From the NCBI GenBank assembly GCA_947627645.1, contig CANQWV010000009.1, forward strand, positions 1-36,236: a stretch of DNA of 36,236 nt, written 5' to 3'. This stretch comes from an uncultured Lachnospiraceae bacterium. GTDB taxonomy: Bacteria > Bacillota > Clostridia > Lachnospirales > Lachnospiraceae. Of the stretch, positions 1-8,763 are shown piece by piece (the first letter of the stretch is position 1; each line of letters opens with the position of its first letter). The position numbers and the translations under genes were made by a program. The notes under the pieces are model-generated. The model ran no database searches and was not told where the DNA came from. It saw only the letters and a program-made list of their open reading frames with translations.

Positions 1-1104
1 GGCATTCTTTTCGTCCGCCTCAAGCAGGCAAAGCAGTATCTCCGCGATTATTTTCTGGTCCCTGAGGGCGCCCAGGCCTACCAGGAAACCGATCTGATGC
101 TCGGCGTGCGCTATCTGATCATGGCTGCCCGCGAGCTCCGTATGCCGCTCGTGATCTGCATCTCGGTCGGAACAAACCAGGGCAGCCACACAGGAGCGAC
201 GCCGCTCGAGGACGTCCTGACCTCCGCGCAGTTCAACTCCGGCGTATATGTCGTCGCCGGCACCGGAAACGAGACCGGGAAAGGCCATCATTATCAGGGA
301 CGTCTCACGCGCGCGGAGGATTCCACCGAAGTGGAGCTTCTTGTAGATCAGGAGACGCGCGGCTTCACAGTCGAATTCTGGGCTGACGCCCCGGAGCTGT
401 ACAGCATCGGCTTTACCTCCCCGCTCGGAGAGACCATCCAGCCGGTGCAGCCCCGCAGCGGCGACACACGGGAATTCGACTTCCTGCTCGAATACAGCCG
501 CGTTGTCCTGACCTACACAGTAGTAGAAACGCTCAGCGGATCGCAGCTTGCCCTGATGCGCTTTCAGGAACCTACCCCCGGCCTCTGGCGCATCCGCATC
601 GTCGGCAGAACCCTTGAGAACGGGAGCTTCCATCTGTGGCTGCCCGTCACCGGCCTCGTCGACCCGGAAATCCGCTTCTACTCGCCCAGTTCTGACGTCA
701 CACTGGTCATTCCCTCCTGCGCCGCCTCCGTCATCACAGCCGGGGCTTACAACTCCTACAGCGACAGCCTGTTCGTCAACTCCGGCCGGGGCTTCACGCG
801 AAACGGCCTGATCAAACCGGATTTTGCCTCCCCTGGCGTGGATCTGACCGCCCCTGCGCCCGGCAGCCGCTACACGGCGCTCACCGGCTCCTGTGCCGCC
901 GCCGCGCTCACTGCAGGCGCAACCGCGCTTCTCGCAGAAGCCGGGCTGCGGCAGGATCGCCCGCGCTATTTTACGACCCGGGAGATCATAAGCCTGTTTC
1001 TGCGCGGCGTCAGGCAAAGCAGCAGCTATGCTTATCCCAACCAGGAATGGGGCTACGGAACGTTAAACGTGTATGGGATTTTCGAATCCTTCCTCCGCTC
1101 ATAG
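1..1104 (+). CDS. S8 (subtilisin/Csp-like) family peptidase, 5'-truncated by window edge
   Basis: Frame open from base 1; subtilase signatures (VVAGTGNE oxyanion Asn region, HHYQG, DFASPGVDLTAPAPGSRYTALTGSCAAAALTAG). Confidence 0.85.
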   Translation, partial: GILFVRLKQAKQYLRDYFLVPEGAQAYQETDLMLGVRYLIMAARELRMPLVICISVGTNQGSHTGATPLEDVLTSAQFNSGVYVVAGTGNETGKGHHYQGRLTRAEDSTEVELLVDQETRGFTVEFWADAPELYSIGFTSPLGETIQPVQPRSGDTREFDFLLEYSRVVLTYTVVETLSGSQLALMRFQEPTPGLWRIRIVGRTLENGSFHLWLPVTGLVDPEIRFYSPSSDVTLVIPSCAASVITAGAYNSYSDSLFVNSGRGFTRNGLIKPDFASPGVDLTAPAPGSRYTALTGSCAAAALTAGATALLAEAGLRQDRPRYFTTREIISLFLRGVRQSSSYAYPNQEWGYGTLNVYGIFESFLRS

Positions 1105-1225
1105 TCTCCTGCCTTCCGGTGCGGCCACCGTCCGTCGTCCTCCCGTCCTGATTTTTCAGCTGCTGTAACAACCTGCCCTCCGGCGCATATGATACATTGT
1201 AAATGATAACCTTGGAGGGTACAAC

Positions 1226-1480
1226 ATGAGTGATTTAGCAGCAACAAATTGTGGATGTGAGGGCAACAATTCCTGTTCCCTGATCTGGATTATTCTTCTT
1301 CTCAACTGCCTCTGCGGTGGAAACAATGGTGTTTCCCTGCTGAGCAACAACGGCGGCGGATGCGGATGCGGCAATGACAGCTGCCTGATCATCCTTCTGC
1401 TTCTGCTCTTCGGATGTGGCGGCGGATGCGGCAACGGCTCTTTCTTCAACAACGGAAACAGCTGCGGATGCGGATGCTAA
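1226..1480 (+). CDS. Gly/Cys-rich small protein, 'chorion class high-cysteine' type
   Basis: 84 aa MSDLAATNCGCEGNNSC...CGCGC; SD TTGGAGG upstream of ATG; terminator-like hairpin downstream. Confidence 0.75.
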   Translation: MSDLAATNCGCEGNNSCSLIWIILLLNCLCGGNNGVSLLSNNGGGCGCGNDSCLIILLLLLFGCGGGCGNGSFFNNGNSCGCGC

Positions 1481-1634
1481 TCTATAGGAAACGACAAAAC
1501 GATTTTCGTTTTGCTCGTTTCCTGCGCCGAATTTGCGCTGCGTAAGCAGCATATTTCCGATGCAAATTCGTGCGCATCCCCCCGGAGGGGCTGTAGCAAA
1601 CGGAAAACGTATTTGACGTTTGCTATAAGCCTCC

Positions 1635-1671
1635 AAAACCGGGGCGTGGCCAACCGCCACGCCCCGGTTTT
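1635..1671. terminator. 16-bp perfect hairpin, probable (bidirectional) terminator
   Basis: aaaaccggggcgtggc-caacc-gccacgccccggtttt. Confidence 0.7.
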
Positions 1672-1693
1672 CCGGTATTTCCGATAAAAAAGT

Positions 1694-1885
1694 TTACTCC
1701 TGCCTTTCCCGGAACGCCCCTCTTCCACGCTTCCACGGCAGTCCTTGCTCCCTGTTCTGCCCTTTTTCCTCGTGCGCAGCGCCCTCTCCCGGCCCGCCGT
1801 TTCTCCCCTCCTTCTTTTGGCAGAGGATACAATCCTCATCTATCTCATAGAACGCATTTCCATCAACCACAATCCGCGATGCCAT
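1694..1885 (-). CDS. Small hypothetical protein (MASRIVVDGNAFYEIDEDCILCQKKEGR...)
   Basis: 63 aa ORF with AAGGAGG 9 nt upstream of ATG at 1885. Confidence 0.5.
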   Translation of the reverse strand: MASRIVVDGNAFYEIDEDCILCQKKEGRNGGPGEGAAHEEKGQNREQGLPWKRGRGAFRERQE

Positions 1886-2009
1886 CCACAACCGCCTCCT
1901 TCCGAAACCAGACCTGGATAGCCGTCGGCCATCCTGTTATAGCATATTCATCCGGCATATTTCTGTTGCCGCCCTCATACATATAAATAAAAAAGGATCC
2001 GGAGGCGCT

Positions 2010-2354
2010 ATGCTGACTGCGTTGGATCAGGTCGCGAACCAGAATCATCTCCAGCTCATCAAAGCCCTTCTTCCCTATGTTCAGCCAGACCGCCAGAAAA
2101 TGCTGTCTGTCTGCATCAAAATGATGGAGCTGCAGAATGTCCTCCGCTTCTATGAGCGGGGCGACCACTGCGCGGGCGCCTGCGGGACGGACGGTAAGGC
2201 TCCGGAATTTCTGGACGTTCTAAATGATATCCGCAATTTCTGCGAACCTGACGAGCAGGAAATGATCGACCAGTGCATCCAGCTCATGACCATGATGGAA
2301 TTCTATTCTATATTTGCCGAGGGAAATGAGGATGCCGGCGCTGAGCCTGAATAA
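2010..2354 (+). CDS. Hypothetical helical protein, 114 aa
   Basis: SD GGAGG before ATG; paired with downstream ORF. Confidence 0.65.
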   Translation: MLTALDQVANQNHLQLIKALLPYVQPDRQKMLSVCIKMMELQNVLRFYERGDHCAGACGTDGKAPEFLDVLNDIRNFCEPDEQEMIDQCIQLMTMMEFYSIFAEGNEDAGAEPE

Positions 2355-2398
2355 ATCCGGATCCAGTCTATTCCGATTTTGGGAAAGGATGAAATGAA

Positions 2399-2677
2399 AT
2401 GAGCGATAATTCCTGGATGAACAATCCCGCCCTTGGGGGCATCGACCCTGAAAAGCTGAAGATGCTCTCTTCTCTGGCCGAGCAGGCCCAGGGGAAGAGC
2501 CAGAATGAACTGCTGCCCTTTCTGATGACAGCCATGTCTCAGTCTCAATCAAACAATATGTCGTTCGATTCCGCCGAGACGGAGGCCATCATCAATGTGA
2601 TGAAGATAGGAAAATCGCCCCGACAGATTCAGAAGATCGACCGGATGTGCGCGATGATGCGGCAGTTCCGGAAATGA
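2399..2677 (+). CDS. Hypothetical helical protein, 92 aa
   Basis: Same strand, 45 bp after previous ORF; SD-like GAAAGGATG upstream. Confidence 0.65.
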   Translation: MSDNSWMNNPALGGIDPEKLKMLSSLAEQAQGKSQNELLPFLMTAMSQSQSNNMSFDSAETEAIINVMKIGKSPRQIQKIDRMCAMMRQFRK

Positions 2678-2691
2678 AAAAGCAGGGCGCG

Positions 2692-2906
2692 CAGACTGCC
2701 ACCCCGAACTGTAAGCAGACTGAGCGCAACGCAGCGACTCGTGAAATGCTCCGCATTTCCCTCGTGCGCGTTGCACCTTTCATTTACAAGCCGTGCGAAC
2801 TCGTGAAATGCTCATCACAGACTGCCGCCCCGAACTGTAAGCAGACTGAGCGCAACGCAACGACTCGTGAAATGCTCCGCATTTCCCTCGTGCGCGTTGC
2901 ACCTTT
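2692..2906. repeat. Two near-identical 89-bp direct repeats (2692-2780, 2818-2906) with internal palindromes
   Basis: cagactgccNccccgaactgtaagcagactgagcgcaacgcNacgactcgtgaaatgctccgcatttccctcgtgcgcgttgcaccttt; 2 mismatches seen in 89. Confidence 0.9.
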
Positions 2907-2908
2907 AC

Positions 2909-2964
2909 AAAGACAAAATAATACGGGGATTTCCGCAAGCGGAACCCCCGTTTATTTTGTCTTT
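2909..2964 (-). terminator. Terminator of rplL operon (bidirectional appearance)
   Basis: aaagacaaaataa...acgggg / ccccgtttattttgtcttt inverted repeat. Confidence 0.85.
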
Positions 2965-2984
2965 GCTCAGTCTGCTTATCGCGA

Positions 2985-3362
2985 CTATTTTAATGTGACC
3001 TTTGCGCCTTCTGCCTCGAGCTTTGTCTTCAGCTCTTCTGCCTCTGCCTTGGAAGCGCCCTCCTTGACCACCTTCGGAGCGCTGTCTACAACTTCCTTTG
3101 CCTCTTTCAGGCCAAGGCCGGTCGCCTCACGGACAACCTTGATTACCTTAACCTTGTTCGGGCCAACCTCAGTCAGCTCAACGTCAAACTCGTCCTTCTC
3201 CTCAGCTGCCTCTGCCGGAGCTGCGCCTGCTGCCGCAACTACAACGCCTGCCGCTGCAGATACACCGAACTCTTCCTCGCATGCCTTTACGAGCTCATTC
3301 AGCTCAAGAACGGATAACTCTTTGATCGCATCGATAAACTCAGCTGTTGTCAACTTTGCCAT
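2985..3362 (-). CDS. rplL: 50S ribosomal protein L7/L12
   Basis: [39 protein letters not shown]...; SD GGAGG. Confidence 0.97.
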   Translation of the reverse strand: MAKLTTAEFIDAIKELSVLELNELVKACEEEFGVSAAAGVVVAAAGAAPAEAAEEKDEFDVELTEVGPNKVKVIKVVREATGLGLKEAKEVVDSAPKVVKEGASKAEAEELKTKLEAEGAKVTLK

Positions 3363-3495
3363 TTCCATTTCCTCCTGATTCTTATATGATTTGTGTTAAT
3401 CCAACTTATGCTTCTTCCTGTGAATCCTCTTCGGCACATCCTACAGGCTGACCAGAATCCTTCGCCCGGGTCTTTTCTCACAGGCATTCCTGCGC

Positions 3496-3981
3496 TTACT
3501 CTGCCTTCTCGGCGATCTGATTCAGTACACGCGCCAGGTTCGAGATCGGAGACTTCATGCTGCCAAACAGCCTGCCAAGCAGAACTTCCCTCGACGGGAT
3601 ATCCGCAAGCGCAGTCACCGCATTCTCATCGTAATAGCTTCCTTCAACAACGCCAGCCAGCATTTTCAGAGTCGGAGCTTTCTTCGCGTACTTGGAAATG
3701 ATCCGCGCCGAGGCTGTCGCGTCGTCCTTGGAGATCGCGATCGCATTCGGGCCTTCCAGATGCTTCGTCAGCGGCTCGCAATCCGTGCCCTGGAAAGCAA
3801 AATTCATCATCGTGTTCTTGTACACTTTGTAGATGATTCCGGCTTCCCTCAGCTCTTTGCGGAGCTCAGTGTCCGCCTCTACCGTGATTCCGCTGTAGTG
3901 GATCAGAATCACAGACTGGGCGTCCTTGATATTCTCTGAAATCTCTTCCACGATCGGCTTCTTCAATTCAACCTTAGCCAT
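3496..3981 (-). CDS. rplJ: 50S ribosomal protein L10
   Basis: MAKVELKKPIVEEISENIKDAQSVILIHYSGITVEADTELR... Confidence 0.96.
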   Translation of the reverse strand: MAKVELKKPIVEEISENIKDAQSVILIHYSGITVEADTELRKELREAGIIYKVYKNTMMNFAFQGTDCEPLTKHLEGPNAIAISKDDATASARIISKYAKKAPTLKMLAGVVEGSYYDENAVTALADIPSREVLLGRLFGSMKSPISNLARVLNQIAEKAE

Positions 3982-4048
3982 GAAATGGTGCACCTCCTTA
4001 TAGATTTGTGTACCGCCGGATGAGCCGGATGAAAAATCCTCATCACGT

Positions 4049-4250
4049 AAAAAGCCCCACTGTCAGACAGAGGGGCATAAAAATCATGCTTACGATTCAT
4101 CCTCCTCGGCAGGCGATCTCTCATTATACCTCGCGGCACCTGCTGTCTTCGGCAGTCATCTTATATAAAATAACATACTTGCATATTTCTGTCAAGAAAT
4201 TCTTCCGACCACAAAACACACAGAACAGCCCAGAGCAGCCGGGAACCATA
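4049..4250 (-). promoter_or_regulatory. Ribosomal protein L10 leader region with terminator-like hairpin
   Basis: Position between rplA and rplJ; minus strand GCCCCTCTGTCTGACAGTGGGGCTTTTT (about 4049-4076); upstream boundary approximate. Confidence 0.65.
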
Positions 4251-4296
4251 TGACTGCACTCTGAAAGCCTCACACAATCAGCCGGAAGCCTGTCTC

Positions 4297-4989
4297 TTAT
4301 GCAAGCTTCAGCGGATTCAGCTTCACGCCGGGACCCATGGTCGGAGCGATGGTAACGCTCTTGAGGAACTGTCCCTTCACTGCCGACGGTCTCGCCTTGA
4401 GAATGGCCTCGATCAGCGTCTGGAAATTGTCCGTCAGCTGCTCCTCGGTGAAGGAAGCCTTTCCGATCGGCACATGGATGATGTTGGTCTTGTCTAATCT
4501 GTATTCGATCTTACCGGCTTTGATATCGTTGACCGCCTTCGTCACATCCATCGTGACTGTGCCGGCCTTCGGGTTCGGCATCAGGCCCTTCGGTCCAAGG
4601 ATACGACCCAGGCGGCCTACCACGCCCATCATGTCCGGAGTCGCGACTACTACGTCAAAGTCCAGCCAGCCCTCGTTCTGGATCTTCGGAACCAGCTCCT
4701 CCGCGCCAACATACTCAGCGCCTGCCGCCAGAGCCTCATCTGCCTTTGCGTTCTTCGCAAACACAAGCACACGAACCTTCTTGCCGGTGCCGTGCGGAAG
4801 CACAACCGCGCCGCGGATCTGCTGGTCTGCATGACGTCCGTCGCAGCCTGTGCGGATATGAACCTCGATCGTCTCGTCGAACTTGGCCACCGCCGACTTT
4901 TTCGCCAGCGCGATGCCTTCATTTACATCATAGAGGACTGTGCGGTCGATCGCCTTCGCAGCCTCTGCATATTTTTTCCCTTTTTTCAT
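4297..4989 (-). CDS. rplA: 50S ribosomal protein L1
   Basis: [50 protein letters not shown]... Confidence 0.97.
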   Translation of the reverse strand: MKKGKKYAEAAKAIDRTVLYDVNEGIALAKKSAVAKFDETIEVHIRTGCDGRHADQQIRGAVVLPHGTGKKVRVLVFAKNAKADEALAAGAEYVGAEELVPKIQNEGWLDFDVVVATPDMMGVVGRLGRILGPKGLMPNPKAGTVTMDVTKAVNDIKAGKIEYRLDKTNIIHVPIGKASFTEEQLTDNFQTLIEAILKARPSAVKGQFLKSVTIAPTMGPGVKLNPLKLA

Positions 4990-5138
4990 ATTCGATAACC
5001 TCCTGGTGGTGTTTGCGGGGATTGCCCTCCCACTTTCTTCCTGCGCGCTTCCCCGGGCTCTGCGCCCGTACAGCCGCGCTTTCTCTCACTACGGAAAGTC
5101 CTGCTGCACCTCAGGCGCAGCCAGCGACCCGCTGTCCT

Positions 5139-5564
5139 TTATTCTTCTACCGTGATTCCCATGCTCCTCGCAGTACCTGCGATCATGCTCATAGCCGCCT
5201 CGATGCTGCCCGCATTGAGATCCGGCATCTTCATCTCGGCGATCTCGCGCACCTTATCTTTGGAAATGCTCGCTACCTTCGTCTTGTTCGGCACGCCCGA
5301 ACCGGACTTGATGTTGCAGGCCTTCTTCAGAAGAACTGCTGCCGGCGGCGTCTTCGTGATAAAGCTGAAGCTTCTGTCCGCATACACTGTGATGACGACC
5401 GGAATGATCAGATCACCCTTGTCTGCGGTCCTCGCGTTGAACTCCTTCGTAAACTGGACAATGTTCACACCATGCTGACCAAGAGCCGGTCCAACTGGTG
5501 GCGCCGGCGTCGCTTTGCCGGCAGGAATCTGCAATTTAATATAACCTGTTACCTTTTTCGCCAT
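5139..5564 (-). CDS. rplK: 50S ribosomal protein L11
   Basis: [43 protein letters not shown]. Confidence 0.97.
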   Translation of the reverse strand: MAKKVTGYIKLQIPAGKATPAPPVGPALGQHGVNIVQFTKEFNARTADKGDLIIPVVITVYADRSFSFITKTPPAAVLLKKACNIKSGSGVPNKTKVASISKDKVREIAEMKMPDLNAGSIEAAMSMIAGTARSMGITVEE

Positions 5565-5672
5565 GTCAGGCACCTCCTAAGTGGTAATGTCGGGAGTTCC
5601 TCTTCCCTCCCACGCTCCGCGCACAACTGACGCGGGAATCTGCTTGTTATGATCGGCATAACTGCCATGTTT

Positions 5673-6188
5673 TCATACTTTCCGAATCTCGGCAAAATTG
5701 ATCTCCACCGGTGTCTCGCGTCCAAACAGCTCGACGTTGATGGTAACGCTCTGCTTGCCCGCATTGACCGCCTGGATCACACCCATAGTGTCCTTCCACA
5801 CGCCTCCGACGACTGTAACCGTATCTCCCACTTCGAAATCTACCGTAACGTCGTTCGCCTGAATCCCAAGATTGAACATCTCCAGATCCGTGAGCGGCAC
5901 TGGCTTGGACCCCGGGCCGACAAAGCCTGTAACACCGCGCGTATTTCGCACGACATACCAGGTATCGTCGTTCATGATCATATTAATCAGCACATAGCCG
6001 GGAAACAGCTTCTTCTGAACCGTTTTTCTTACTCCATTCTTCAGCTCGACGACATCCTGCAGCGGCACGCGGACTTCCAGGATCTGATCCTCCAGGTGCC
6101 GGTTCTCTATCGTCTTCTCGATGTTAGCTTTCACTTTGTTTTCATAACCCGAATAGGTATGGGCTACATACCAGCTAGCTTCTGCCAT
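5673..6188 (-). CDS. nusG: Transcription termination/antitermination protein NusG
   Basis: WYVAHTYSGYENKVKANIEKTIENR...FPGYVLI; KOW-like C-terminus. Confidence 0.97.
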   Translation of the reverse strand: MAEASWYVAHTYSGYENKVKANIEKTIENRHLEDQILEVRVPLQDVVELKNGVRKTVQKKLFPGYVLINMIMNDDTWYVVRNTRGVTGFVGPGSKPVPLTDLEMFNLGIQANDVTVDFEVGDTVTVVGGVWKDTMGVIQAVNAGKQSVTINVELFGRETPVEINFAEIRKV

Positions 6189-6204
6189 ACGCTCACCCTT
6201 GTCC

Positions 6205-6411
6205 TCAGAAATGGATGTTTACCAGAATATCCACGCAGTTCTGGAAAATGAAATCCAGAATCGCAATGATCATCCCAAGTACGATAGAAACGGCAACTAC
6301 GGCGCCGGTCTGCTTCACGAGCGATTTGCGATCCGGCCAAATGATTTTTTTGAACTCGGCCTTGAGGCCGTCGAACCAGCTCTTCTGATTCTTCTCAGTT
6401 TTCTCTGCCAT
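6205..6411 (-). CDS. secE: Preprotein translocase subunit SecE
   Basis: MAEKTEKNQKSWFDGLKAEFKKIIWPDRKSLVKQTGAVV; start trimmed from ORF track by SD. Confidence 0.93.
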   Translation of the reverse strand: MAEKTEKNQKSWFDGLKAEFKKIIWPDRKSLVKQTGAVVAVSIVLGMIIAILDFIFQNCVDILVNIHF

Positions 6412-6455
6412 ATCCTTCACTTCCTTTGCACGCATCCTTTGCACGCATCTACCGG

Positions 6456-6605
6456 TTACTTTGTTTCTTTGTGCAGCGTGTGTTTCCTGCAGAACCGACA
6501 ATACTTCTTCGTCTCCATTCTGTCAGGGTGGTTCTTTTTCTCTTTCGTCATGTTGTAATTACGCTGCTTGCATTCTGTACACGCCAATGTGATTCTTACA
6601 CGCAC
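6456..6605 (-). CDS. rpmG: 50S ribosomal protein L33
   Basis: My translation (49 aa, GTG start): [49 protein letters not shown]; below ORF-track length cutoff. Confidence 0.95.
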   Translation of the reverse strand: MRVRITLACTECKQRNYNMTKEKKNHPDRMETKKYCRFCRKHTLHKETK

Positions 6606-6666
6606 AACTCCCACCTCACTTCCTTATAGTATACGTCTGTAAAAATCAGCCTTACTTTTTAGACAC

Positions 6667-6733
6667 AAAAAAAAAGCCTGCTTCCATACGCTCGTTCAGT
6701 GTACCACACCAGCGTATGGAAAGTCAAGCTTTT
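6667..6733 (-). terminator. Hairpin upstream of rpmG, U-tailed on minus strand
   Basis: ccatacgct...agcgtatgg stem followed by long T run on minus strand. Confidence 0.7.
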
Positions 6734-6817
6734 TATGCGGATCCGCACATGAATTTGTGTCTGAATCCTTTTATGGAATAATATTTCCCTTATCTTCTGT
6801 AGTTAGTGGCGCGCAGT

Positions 6818-7324
6818 CTACGCGATCTTATCCTTCTTCAGTTCAGCAATATCTGCTGTGTTGCGTGCAATCTGATTGTCATGCACCTGAAGTTTTCCAT
6901 GAATCAGCTTCAGCTCATCCCGCAAGAACCGATTCTCTTCCTGCTGCTTCCCATAAAATTCTACCAGCAGATCATAGTTTCTTGTGACTCTCTCATCCAG
7001 TGCATTTACTTTCTCTTCCAGTACGTTTACTTTCTCTTCCAGTACGTTTACTTTCTCTTCCAGTACGTTTACTTTCTCTTCCAGTACATCAAAGCGCTTA
7101 TCGAGTGCGTTCATCTGTTCGCTGACTGCGTCGACCCTCTTATTGAGCCCGGAAAGCTCCTGCCAGATCGGATGGAGCTTCTGATCAAGCTTTTCTTCGA
7201 GCTTCTGATCGAGCTTTTCTTCAAGCTTCTGATCAAGCTTCTCTTCAAGCTTCTCTTCAAGCTTTTCTTCAAGCTTTTGATCGAGCAAATCAGCAATGGC
7301 CTTTAGCAACTTTTCTTCTTGCAT
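6818..7324 (-). CDS. Coiled-coil repeat protein, hypothetical
   Basis: ([DE][QE]KL)x9 then (VN[VA]LEEK) heptads; AAGGAGG 9 nt before ATG at 7324. Confidence 0.8.
   Translation of the reverse strand: MQEEKLLKAIADLLDQKLEEKLEEKLEEKLDQKLEEKLDQKLEEKLDQKLHPIWQELSGLNKRVDAVSEQMNALDKRFDVLEEKVNVLEEKVNVLEEKVNVLEEKVNALDERVTRNYDLLVEFYGKQQEENRFLRDELKLIHGKLQVHDNQIARNTADIAELKKDKIA
6998..7081. repeat. 21-bp tandem repeat x4 (one coiled-coil heptad each)
   Basis: cagtacgtttactttctcttc, three identical copies plus one variant. Confidence 0.95.
7175..7282. repeat. 12-bp imperfect tandem repeat x9 encoding [DE][QE]KL
   Basis: aagcttctgatc / aagcttttcttc units. Confidence 0.9.
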
Positions 7325-7416
7325 TTGTTGTTCACCTCCTTGCATTGCAACTATAACACAAAACTACACAAATGTCCATATATCGACGCGATTTATGTCA
7401 AAAAAATTTTCCGGAA

Positions 7417-7899
7417 TCACAGGTAGTAAAACTCATACTCTGCCTGAGCGCCCTCCTCGACCGTCATCACCACGCAGCTCGGGCGGTGATCTTCCTGCCG
7501 GGGGAATGAAAGGCTCCCTGGATTAAGCACGGTAATCTCCTCGTCACTCTGATCCAGGAACGGCCTGTGTGTGTGTCCAAACATAACGACATTGCAACCG
7601 TTCGCCTTTGCGTCTTCTACAAGATCCCGTGTGCCAACCGATACATAATAGTAATGTCCGTGGGTGAGCAGGATACGCATACCCCCGATCTCAGCGATCT
7701 GTATCAGCGGCAGCCTCGAAAAGAAATCGCAGTTCCCGGCTACCATATACAACGGACAGCGCACCATCTCCTGTATGCGCGTCTCTCCGCTCTCTGAATC
7801 GCCCAGGTGGATCAGGCAGTCCGGCATTCCCACTTCCTCCAGGACACGTTTCAGATTTTCCTCACGTCCGTGCGTGTCACTCACAACCAGAATCTTCAT
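7417..7899 (-). CDS. YfcE/MJ0936-family metallophosphoesterase
   Basis: MKILVVSDTHGREENLKRVLEE...HLGDSE...GNCD...LTHGHYYYV...FGHTHRPF. Confidence 0.93.
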   Translation of the reverse strand: MKILVVSDTHGREENLKRVLEEVGMPDCLIHLGDSESGETRIQEMVRCPLYMVAGNCDFFSRLPLIQIAEIGGMRILLTHGHYYYVSVGTRDLVEDAKANGCNVVMFGHTHRPFLDQSDEEITVLNPGSLSFPRQEDHRPSCVVMTVEEGAQAEYEFYYL

Positions 7900-8023
7900 C
7901 TCACTCAGCTCTCCCTCTGTCCTCTGTTCTCTGTTCTCCGCTCTTTGTTCCCTGCCCTCTGCCTACCGTCCTTGATTTATTTTTGCTCCTCTGCCTGCCC
8001 TCTTGCCATTCTTTCGGCCGTCC

Positions 8024-8626
8024 TCAGCTTTTCACCAGAAGCGTCTCCAGCTTTTCCTTCATCCCCCGCAGCGCCTTGCCCCGGTGACTCAGCTCATTCT
8101 TTTTCTCCGGCGAAATTTCTGCCGAAGTGCATCCGTATTCCGGCAAATAGAAAATGGGATCATATCCAAAACCGTTTTCACCCTTTATTTCGCAGCCGAT
8201 CCTTCCCTCCATTGTACCATAGCTCGTCAGGATCCTTCCGTCCGGAAATGCACAGGCGATCGCACATGCAAACCGGGCTGTGCGTTTCTCGTCCGGGACG
8301 CCGGAAAGCTTCTCCAGGATCGCAGCATTTTTCACATCGTAAGAAGTGTCCTCTCCCATAAAGCGCGAAGAATAGATACCCGGCGCGCCGTCCAGATAAT
8401 CGATCTGCAGTCCAGAATCGTCTGCCATGACAAGCTCTCCTGTGAGCTCCATGACCGTTTTCGCTTTAATGACCGCATTTTCTTCAAAGCTTGTCCCGTT
8501 TTCTTCAATCTCCGCCTGGATCCCGGCCTCTTTCATCGAGACAACCGGCATTCCCAGGTCTGCAAGAATCGCGCGTATCTCCCGCAGCTTGTCTTCATTT
8601 CCTGTTGCAAAAATGATCCGTTCCAT
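8024..8626 (-). CDS. rdgB: XTP/dITP diphosphatase (RdgB/HAM1 family)
   Basis: MERIIFATGNEDKLREIRAIL...ADDSGLQIDYLDGAPGIYSSRF...ENGFGYDPIF; SD GGAGG. Confidence 0.94.
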   Translation of the reverse strand: MERIIFATGNEDKLREIRAILADLGMPVVSMKEAGIQAEIEENGTSFEENAVIKAKTVMELTGELVMADDSGLQIDYLDGAPGIYSSRFMGEDTSYDVKNAAILEKLSGVPDEKRTARFACAIACAFPDGRILTSYGTMEGRIGCEIKGENGFGYDPIFYLPEYGCTSAEISPEKKNELSHRGKALRGMKEKLETLLVKS

Positions 8627-8763
8627 CTTGTCTGTTCCTCCGCCGCTTATTGTTCTTGATTCTATCACATACCCCCGGCATCTGTAAATCACATTTCACG
8701 TAAACAATAGGGCAAACGGCGACGTTACTGTTCGCTCCGTGACCAGTAACAGCGCAGGATCCA

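Noticed and set aside
1235-1660. 141-aa minus ORF over the Gly/Cys-rich gene and hairpin array
   Set aside because: No SD or domain; reverse strand of a low-complexity gene.
2647-3378. 243-aa plus-strand ORF across the 89-bp repeats and rplL
   Set aside because: Composed of repeat DNA plus the antisense strand of rplL.
6998-7282. Possible CRISPR-like periodicity
   Set aside because: In-frame coding repeats of a coiled-coil protein with no spacers.
7900-7980. Pyrimidine-rich ctctgtcctctgttctctgttctc tract
   Set aside because: Short low-complexity intergenic sequence; no consistent unit or evident function.
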